Source: an uncultured Collinsella sp. (lineage in GTDB: Bacteria; Actinomycetota; Coriobacteriia; Coriobacteriales; Coriobacteriaceae). Taken from it: 11,454 nucleotides of DNA. The stretch spans positions 1 through 11,454 of the forward strand of contig CATXWM010000049.1 of assembly GCA_958403205.1 (NCBI GenBank), in the 5' to 3' direction. Under the pieces are notes generated by a model. It did no database searches and had not been told where the DNA came from. It worked only from the letters and a program-made list of their open reading frames with translations. Below, piece by piece: positions 7,034-11,454 of this stretch. Position 1 is the stretch's first letter. Every line of letters begins with the position of its first letter. The translations under genes were made by a program, and so were the position numbers.

Positions 7034-8038
7034 CTAACGCAGCATATGAGCGACCAGTTCGGTGCGCGTGCCGATGCCAAGCTTTGCATACACGTTGGAC
7101 AGTCGATTTTTAACGGTACCTGGCGACACGCCCATGTGGCGTGCGATTTCGGCGTTGGTCCATCCGCGGCAGGCGAGCATGGCCATGGTGAACTCCGTGG
7201 TCGTTAAATCGTCGGCAACGTCCTCGCCCGAATCGGGGTTGTGGATGCGCCGCCAGCCGTAGCTGAATCGATACGTAATCTCGATGATACGTGCGAAATC
7301 GTCAGGGTATTGCGATTTTAGGCATGCCTCGATGAGCCCCTGCAAAAGGCCGTGGTGCTCGCCAATGAGCTCGATAAGGCCGTCGGGGCGTGCAATGTTC
7401 CAAGCGGCTCCGAAGTGCGTTTTTGCGGCGTCGACGTCTTTGAGACTCATGCATGCCATGGAAGCTGCCAGGTGCAGGAATAGTTCCGAGATCGGATAGC
7501 TCCCCTGTTTCATGATCAGGGCGTTTTCCGCCATGCCCAGACTGCGGCCATATTCGCCGCGCAGGTACAGGGCATGCGCCATCACGTAGCTGGCGAACAG
7601 GCGCAGACCTTCGGGTAGATGCGCCGCAAGCGGATAAAACTCTTCGGCAGAATACGGGGAAGGCAAGTGCAGCAGGACGCTCGCGGCCGAGGCGAACAGG
7701 ATATGCGTGGCGTGGATGGCGGGTGATTCCTCGTCGGCTGGCGTATCGAGGATGCCAGCAAGGCACCGGCGGGCGTCGGCGATACGGTTGAGCGACAGAC
7801 TGGCGTATCCGCAGATAAAGCATGCGGAATAGCGCAGTGCGGGGTCGGTGGCGTCAAGATAGGGGTGTGCTGTCTCGGCGGCGAGCGTAGCCTGTCCGCG
7901 AAAGTACAGCGCTTCTGCCGTGGCGATGGCGCGCGAATCGGGGTTGGAAATGCCTGCAACCGCAGCGTCAATCTGCCCTGGCACAAAGGCGGTGCACATC
8001 AACGGCATGGGAACGCGTAGGTAGCCATCGCAGTCCAT
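7034..8038 (-). CDS. LuxR-family transcriptional regulator with TPR-like N-terminal region
   Basis: This is a 334-residue cytoplasmic protein. The C-terminal LuxR/GerE helix-turn-helix is at about 276-334: LTTTEFTMAMLACRGWTNAEIARHMGVS and then GTVKNRLSNVYAKLGIGTRTELV, with the typical turn and recognition helix. The preceding 270 residues are mostly helical and Ala/Leu-rich with TPR/MalT-like spacing (ALYLRGEYGRSLGMAENAL at 156-174). No receiver or PAS domain, no P-loop and no membrane helix is seen, so the ligand is unknown. ATG 8038 is chosen because GGGAG lies 7 nt upstream; a TTG-started extension to 8065 has no support. It lies 67 bp after the kinase gene. TACAAT (8078-8073) is a possible -10 box there, but no good -35 accompanies it. 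Position suggests control of the downstream surface protein gene. Confidence 0.9.
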   Translation of the reverse strand: MDCDGYLRVPMPLMCTAFVPGQIDAAVAGISNPDSRAIATAEALYFRGQATLAAETAHPYLDATDPALRYSACFICGYASLSLNRIADARRCLAGILDTPADEESPAIHATHILFASAASVLLHLPSPYSAEEFYPLAAHLPEGLRLFASYVMAHALYLRGEYGRSLGMAENALIMKQGSYPISELFLHLAASMACMSLKDVDAAKTHFGAAWNIARPDGLIELIGEHHGLLQGLIEACLKSQYPDDFARIIEITYRFSYGWRRIHNPDSGEDVADDLTTTEFTMAMLACRGWTNAEIARHMGVSPGTVKNRLSNVYAKLGIGTRTELVAHMLR

Positions 8039-8105
8039 CTTCCATCTCCCATCAGGTGGCAACAATGCAGCAATTGTACTCCTGTTGCTCGGGACCCCTT
8101 TCGTT

Positions 8106-9257
8106 TTACTGTTCGGTTGACGCTGCGGATCGTTTTGGAAGGCTTACGAGCATGGTGGTCCCGTTCTCGGAACTTGTTTCGACCTCTACAGCGCCACCGT
8201 GAAGCGCTGCAATCTCCCAAACGAGCGCTAGCCCGAGTCCTGCGCCGCCGTATGCCCTGCTGCGGGATTTGTCTAGACGAAAGAACGGCTGAAAGATGCT
8301 CTCACGGTACTGCTTGGGTATTCCCGGGCCCTGGTCCTCGACTCGCAGGAACACGTGGCTGTCGTTGTCGCAGATGGAGATGGTAACGCTCGAGTCGGTG
8401 CGGCTATAGCGGATAGCGTTTTCGGCCAGGTTAAACACCAGCCGATAGAGGAGCGTGTCGCTCCCGATTACTAGAGCGTCTCCAGCACAATTGAGGGCTA
8501 TGCCCCTTTTTTCGGCAAGTGGCGTAAGGTCGGTGAGGACCTCTTCGGACAAGGGGCCAAGCTCCACATCGTCCTCGCAAGGAACGCTGCGGAGCTCACT
8601 CATCTCGAGTAATACCTTGGTCATTCGAGACATGCGCTCGGTTTGTTCTTGTAGCAGGCCGAGCAGCTCGGCTGTTTCGGGTTGCAAACTGGAGTGCTCG
8701 GAGATGAATAGTTCAATCTGTGCTTGCATAAGAGCGAGCGGGGTGCGCAGCTCGTGTGCGGCGTTGCCGGTAAACTGACGCTGTGCAGAGAACCCTTCGC
8801 CAAGACGGGCGATCATGTCGTTGAAAGAGGCGCTGCATCGTTGTAGCTCGGTGGGCACATCTTCACTGAGTCTGATTTCGCTTAGATTATCAGGCTGCAC
8901 GCGCTCAACCTGGGCTGCAAAAGCCCGTAGCGGTTTGAGTGCACGGCCGCTCACAAAGTATGCCAGCACGCCGCCAAGGAGTGTGACTCCAGCCGTGATG
9001 CACCAGGCTGTTGTGCCAAAAGACTCCTGTGCGTCGTTTACGACGATCGTGACCTCGTCATCGAGGGTCGTTTTCGTTGGGTCGAACGCCTGGGGCGAAT
9101 CTTCGCCGGTTGCGTTAAAGGCCGAGATGTCACTGCCGATGGCATCCATGTAGCGCATGCCCGTATAGCCGACCAGGCAGTTCGTCAGCACGCATGCCGC
9201 ACACGTGAGCAGTGCCGTCATAATCGTTATGCGCCATTGCAGCGAAAGCCCTTTCAT
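8106..9257 (-). CDS. Membrane sensor histidine kinase of a two-component system
   Basis: This 383-residue protein is a classical EnvZ-type kinase. Transmembrane helices at about 9-30 and 84-103 flank a short extracytoplasmic loop of about 53 residues rich in Asp/Thr. A HAMP domain spans about 104-157. The H-box NAAHELRTPL holds the phosphorylated His168. The N-box is NLAENAIRYS (276-285), G1 is DQGPGIP (308-314), the F-region FQPFFRLDKSRSR (322-334) and G2 GGAGLGLALV (337-346), so the ATPase domain is complete. Its ATG overlaps the response regulator's TGA as ATGA, with GGAGG 7 nt upstream, which indicates coupled translation. Cys27 and Cys86 sit near the outer ends of the two membrane helices. 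The signal sensed is not recognisable from sequence. It is not clearly a KdpD, PhoR or VanS homologue. Confidence 0.96.
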   Translation of the reverse strand: MKGLSLQWRITIMTALLTCAACVLTNCLVGYTGMRYMDAIGSDISAFNATGEDSPQAFDPTKTTLDDEVTIVVNDAQESFGTTAWCITAGVTLLGGVLAYFVSGRALKPLRAFAAQVERVQPDNLSEIRLSEDVPTELQRCSASFNDMIARLGEGFSAQRQFTGNAAHELRTPLALMQAQIELFISEHSSLQPETAELLGLLQEQTERMSRMTKVLLEMSELRSVPCEDDVELGPLSEEVLTDLTPLAEKRGIALNCAGDALVIGSDTLLYRLVFNLAENAIRYSRTDSSVTISICDNDSHVFLRVEDQGPGIPKQYRESIFQPFFRLDKSRSRAYGGAGLGLALVWEIAALHGGAVEVETSSENGTTMLVSLPKRSAASTEQ

Positions 9258-9928
9258 TCGCCATCCTCCATAACGTAGCCCTCTCCAATCCGATTGCGAA
9301 TCGGGTCGTATCCCAAAGCGCCGCGCAACTTTTTGCGGAGTGACGAGATGTGAACGCGGGTTGCGTTGCTAAAGCTGTTCACGCTGCTATCCCAAACGTG
9401 CTCGATAAGCTCCTCTTGGCTTACCGGTCGCCCCTGATTAAGCATCAGGTATTCCAAGATTCCCGTTTCCTTGCGTGTAAGAGATAAGGCCTCGCTGCCC
9501 ACGGAAGCGATGCGCGCCTTGGTGTCAAAGCTGAGTTTTCCGCAGGTTAATACTATGTCGCTTTGTGCGAAGCGCCTGAGGGTAAGGCTGCGGATCCTTG
9601 CCGCAAGTTCGTCCAGATGAAACGGCTTGGTGAGGTAATCGTTGGCGCCGGCATCGAGTCCGGCGACCTTATCGGATACTTCGCCACGCGCGGACAGAAT
9701 CAGCACCTTGGTCTCGCAGTCGGTTTTCCTAAGTTCCCTGAGCACGGTCATGCCATCGATACGGGGAAGGTTGAGGTCGAGTACCACGAGGTCAAAGACT
9801 TCGACGCCCAGCAGGTCGAGCGCCTCCTGTCCATCGTGACAGCAGTCGACGCTGTACGCCAAGTTTCGCAAGCTGCGCGCGATTGCGTCACACAGCGCCC
9901 GCTCGTCCTCGACGATCAAAATACGCAT
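9254..9928 (-). CDS. OmpR/PhoB-family response regulator
   Basis: This 224-residue DNA-binding regulator is partner of the kinase encoded next. The receiver domain (1-115) has the acidic pair at E7/D8, the phosphoacceptor Asp51 in LVVLDLNLPR, Ser79 and Lys101 in LTKPF. The C-terminal winged helix (about 127-222) includes LSLTRKETGILEYLM, QEELIEHVWD, the recognition helix NATRVHISSLRKKL and the wing IRNRIGEGYVM. ATG 9928 is chosen because AAGGAG lies 6 nt upstream; a six-codon extension to 9946 would run through that site. It is divergent from the CxxC/Fe-S operon, with only 90 bp between the two start codons, so it may regulate that operon and itself from this gap. Confidence 0.96.
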   Translation of the reverse strand: MRILIVEDERALCDAIARSLRNLAYSVDCCHDGQEALDLLGVEVFDLVVLDLNLPRIDGMTVLRELRKTDCETKVLILSARGEVSDKVAGLDAGANDYLTKPFHLDELAARIRSLTLRRFAQSDIVLTCGKLSFDTKARIASVGSEALSLTRKETGILEYLMLNQGRPVSQEELIEHVWDSSVNSFSNATRVHISSLRKKLRGALGYDPIRNRIGEGYVMEDGE

Positions 9929-9958
9929 AACAGTCTCCTTGCACATTTCAAATCGCGC

Positions 9959-9986
9959 TTAACACGGATTTTATAGCCGATATGGT
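9959..9986 (+). promoter_or_regulatory. Candidate promoter for the CxxC/Fe-S operon
   Basis: TTAACA (9959-9964), a 16-nt spacer and TATGGT (9981-9986) would start transcription near 9993, about 26 nt before the TTG. The shared gap also carries TGGTC three times (9983, 9991 and 10011), which might be response-regulator half-sites. On the minus strand TATAAA (9976-9971) is a possible -10 box for the response regulator gene, without a good -35. All of this was judged by eye. Confidence 0.4.
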
Positions 9987-10018
9987 CCAATGGTCGCGTA
10001 ACGAAAGGAGTGGTCAGG

Positions 10019-10165
10019 TTGTTCAAAGCGGTAAAACCCGTGGTACAGATCGCTTTGTTGATCGTCGGAATTGCCATGGTGTGCTTTGGCGTTATGCGTG
10101 GCGAGGCGGATGCCGTGCTGGCCAAAGCGATTAGGCTGTGCTTGGAGTGTATCGGAATTGGATAA
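10019..10165 (+). CDS. Small CxxC-motif membrane protein (CD1871A-like family)
   Basis: This 48-residue protein has one membrane helix at about 8-25 (VVQIALLIVGIAMVCFGV), a short loop RGEADAVLAKAIRL, and the C-terminal motif CLECIGIG with Cys41 and Cys44. The pattern 'one helix, RGE, VL-KA, CLECIGIG' matches, from memory, the CD1871A family of CxxC proteins of gut anaerobes, which sit beside 4Fe-4S membrane proteins as here. It starts at TTG 10019; AAAGGAG (10004-10010) is 8 nt upstream. An in-frame GTG at 10010 would overlap that site. The CxxC pair presumably relays electrons or acts as a dithiol at the membrane surface. Its stop overlaps the next gene by 8 nt. It is short and starts with a rare codon, so automatic annotation easily misses it. 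Confidence 0.85.
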   Translation: MFKAVKPVVQIALLIVGIAMVCFGVMRGEADAVLAKAIRLCLECIGIG

Positions 10166-11060
10166 AAGAGAAAACACTGCGTCGCATGTTTTGGCCCGAT
10201 TTCGCGGATTCATTCAGGCGGCGGCGACGCTCGTCACCAACATTCACCTGCCAAACTTTGCCAAAGGCGGCATCTATCAGGGCGCGGGAAAAACAGTCTG
10301 CGTACCTGGACTTAATTGCTATTCGTGCCCCGCGGCATCGGGTGCGTGCCCCATCGGGTCGTTCCAGTCGGTGGTGGGTTCATCCAAGTTCAACTTTTCT
10401 TACTACGTCACCGGTACGCTCATTTTGCTCGGCGTGCTGCTGGGACGCTTTGTATGCGGCTTTCTGTGCCCGTTTGGCTGGCTGCAGGAGTTGCTTCACA
10501 AGATTCCCGGCAAAAAGCTTTCGACAAAAAGGCTCAAGGCGCTTACGTATATCAAATACCTTGTGCTGCTGTTTGCCGTGGTGCTGCTGCCCGTCTTGGT
10601 GGTTAACGACGTGGGCATGGGCGACCCGTTCTTTTGTAAGTACATCTGTCCGCAGGGCGTACTCGAGGGTGCCATTCCGCTGGCCATTGCCAACGCCGGC
10701 ATTCGATCTGCGTTGGGACATCTCTTTACTTGGAAACTTGCCGTTCTCATTGCCGTGGTAGTGCTGAGCGTTTTGTTCTACCGCCCCTTCTGCAAATGGA
10801 TTTGTCCACTCGGCGCATTCTATGCGCTCATGAATAAGGTGTCCTTGTTGGGGATTCAGGTCGACGCGTGCAAATGCGTCTCGTGCGGCAAGTGTTCAAG
10901 GGTTTGTCAGATGGACGTTGATGTGGTCCGCGCGCCCAATCATACCGAATGCATCCGGTGCGGAAAGTGCATCGGGGCCTGCCCCGTCGATGCCATCAGC
11001 TATCGCTATGGCCTGGATGTGTCGGCGGAAAAGCTTCCCTTGACCGCCGATAAAAAGTAA
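10158..11060 (+). CDS. NapH/CcoG-like polytopic membrane [4Fe-4S] ferredoxin protein
   Basis: This 300-residue integral membrane electron carrier has a Cys-rich N-terminal motif KTVCVPGLNCYSCPAASGACPIG (Cys48, 54, 57, 64). Three CxxxCP pairs follow hydrophobic stretches: VCGFLCPFG (100-104), FCKYICPQG (160-164) and FCKWICPLG (212-216). Two ferredoxin clusters follow: CVSCGKCSRVC (240-250) and CIRCGKCIGACP (265-276). Membrane helices lie at about 13-30, 82-100, 131-150 and 193-209. It is predicted to bind two [4Fe-4S] centres on the cytoplasmic side and pass electrons across the membrane. TTG 10158 is chosen because GGAG (10144-10147) lies 10 nt upstream and the reading frame before it is buried in the CxxC gene; an ATG start is lacking. 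The 8-nt overlap indicates coupling with the CxxC protein. Its electron donor and acceptor are not identified. Confidence 0.92.
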   Translation: MDKRENTASHVLARFRGFIQAAATLVTNIHLPNFAKGGIYQGAGKTVCVPGLNCYSCPAASGACPIGSFQSVVGSSKFNFSYYVTGTLILLGVLLGRFVCGFLCPFGWLQELLHKIPGKKLSTKRLKALTYIKYLVLLFAVVLLPVLVVNDVGMGDPFFCKYICPQGVLEGAIPLAIANAGIRSALGHLFTWKLAVLIAVVVLSVLFYRPFCKWICPLGAFYALMNKVSLLGIQVDACKCVSCGKCSRVCQMDVDVVRAPNHTECIRCGKCIGACPVDAISYRYGLDVSAEKLPLTADKK

Positions 11061-11089
11061 ACAAGCTTCGACAAAACGGAGGAATGACC

Positions 11090-11454
11090 ATGAAGCTTTC
11101 TAAGATTGCGGCCCTGTTTATGGTGCCGGTACTGGCCTTGTGTCTTGTGGCGTGCTCGGCACCCGGCGGCAATGCGAGCGAATCTGCGAGCTCCGATCCT
11201 AAGATCGCAGAACTCACTGCGCAGAAGCCGGCCAATGCCGACGAGGCCGCCGAGTTGTATGCAAAACTCATGCAGAAGGAGAACGAGATCTTTTCGAGTG
11301 ATAACGCGCTGTGGGAAAAGGTATTTAATGCGGCAAATAAAGACTCGGCAATGATTGAGGACGGCAGCAATTACGGCGATTTCCTGCTCAAGACCATCGA
11401 CGGCGCCAAGGATGAGTTTACGGCGGATGAGCTTAAGACGCTCAAGGCCGGTGC
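11090..11454 (+). CDS. Exported lipoprotein, third gene of the Fe-S operon, C-terminus outside window
   Basis: 121 codons are visible. A lipoprotein signal peptide (KLSKIAALF at 2-10, then a hydrophobic core) ends in the lipobox LVAC, with lipidated Cys22. A Ser/Ala/Gly-rich tether follows. The mature part is helical and charged (EAAELYAKLMQKENEIF, LWEKVFNAANKD, GDFLLKTIDGAKDEFTADELKTLKAG) and has no cysteine so far. GGAGG lies 7 nt upstream of the ATG, and the gene begins 29 nt after the Fe-S gene, so it is in the same operon. By context, and by resemblance to the N-terminal region of some TlpA-type lipoproteins beside CxxC/Fe-S pairs, a thioredoxin-like domain may follow beyond the window. 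That part is inference. Confidence 0.85.
   Translation, partial: MKLSKIAALFMVPVLALCLVACSAPGGNASESASSDPKIAELTAQKPANADEAAELYAKLMQKENEIFSSDNALWEKVFNAANKDSAMIEDGSNYGDFLLKTIDGAKDEFTADELKTLKAG

Noticed and set aside
7034..9928. LuxR-type gene as a third component phosphorylated by the kinase
   Set aside because: It has no receiver domain or phosphoacceptor Asp. The kinase already has a translationally coupled OmpR-type partner.
10071..10157. Upstream extension of the Fe-S protein
   Set aside because: This stretch is the coding sequence of the 48-residue CxxC protein in another frame. The translated extension has no family likeness, and GGAG precedes the TTG at 10158.

Overview
The window looks like a chromosomal segment of a high-G+C, Gram-positive anaerobe. 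The likeliest group is Coriobacteriia (Collinsella or a relative). The reasons are an actinobacterial-type LAxTG wall-sorting signal, a small CxxC membrane protein next to a polyferredoxin as seen in gut anaerobes, and G/C-ending codon use. The genus is inferred by eye, not tested.

Layout. (1) 1-1276, minus: the N-terminal two thirds of a divergent type IIA topoisomerase B subunit, running off the left edge. (2) 1277-1595: a 319-bp gene-free divergent intergenic region, unusually dense in inverted repeats, with a promoter candidate for each side. (3) 1596-2420, plus: a two-gene operon of a small XRE-type repressor and a four-helix membrane protein. It ends at a strong hairpin (2426-2461) that separates it from the convergent genes. 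(4) 2510-9928, minus: four genes transcribed right to left. These are an OmpR-type response regulator, its sensor kinase (ATGA overlap), a LuxR-type regulator, and a 1455-residue exported protein with a twin-arginine-like signal, Gly/Ser stalk and C-terminal LAGTG sorting signal. (5) 10019-11454, plus, divergent from the two-component genes: a 48-residue CxxC membrane protein, a polytopic [4Fe-4S] protein whose TTG start overlaps it by 8 nt, and a lipoprotein cut by the window end.

How they may work together. The plus-strand operon on the right looks like a membrane electron-transfer module that carries reducing power to thiols outside the membrane. The divergent two-component system is its most obvious candidate regulator. 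The LuxR-type gene sits directly upstream of the giant surface protein and probably controls it. That surface protein has 17 cysteines, so an extracytoplasmic thiol system next door may matter for it; this is inference. I see no tRNA, rRNA, CRISPR array, insertion sequence, riboswitch or origin.
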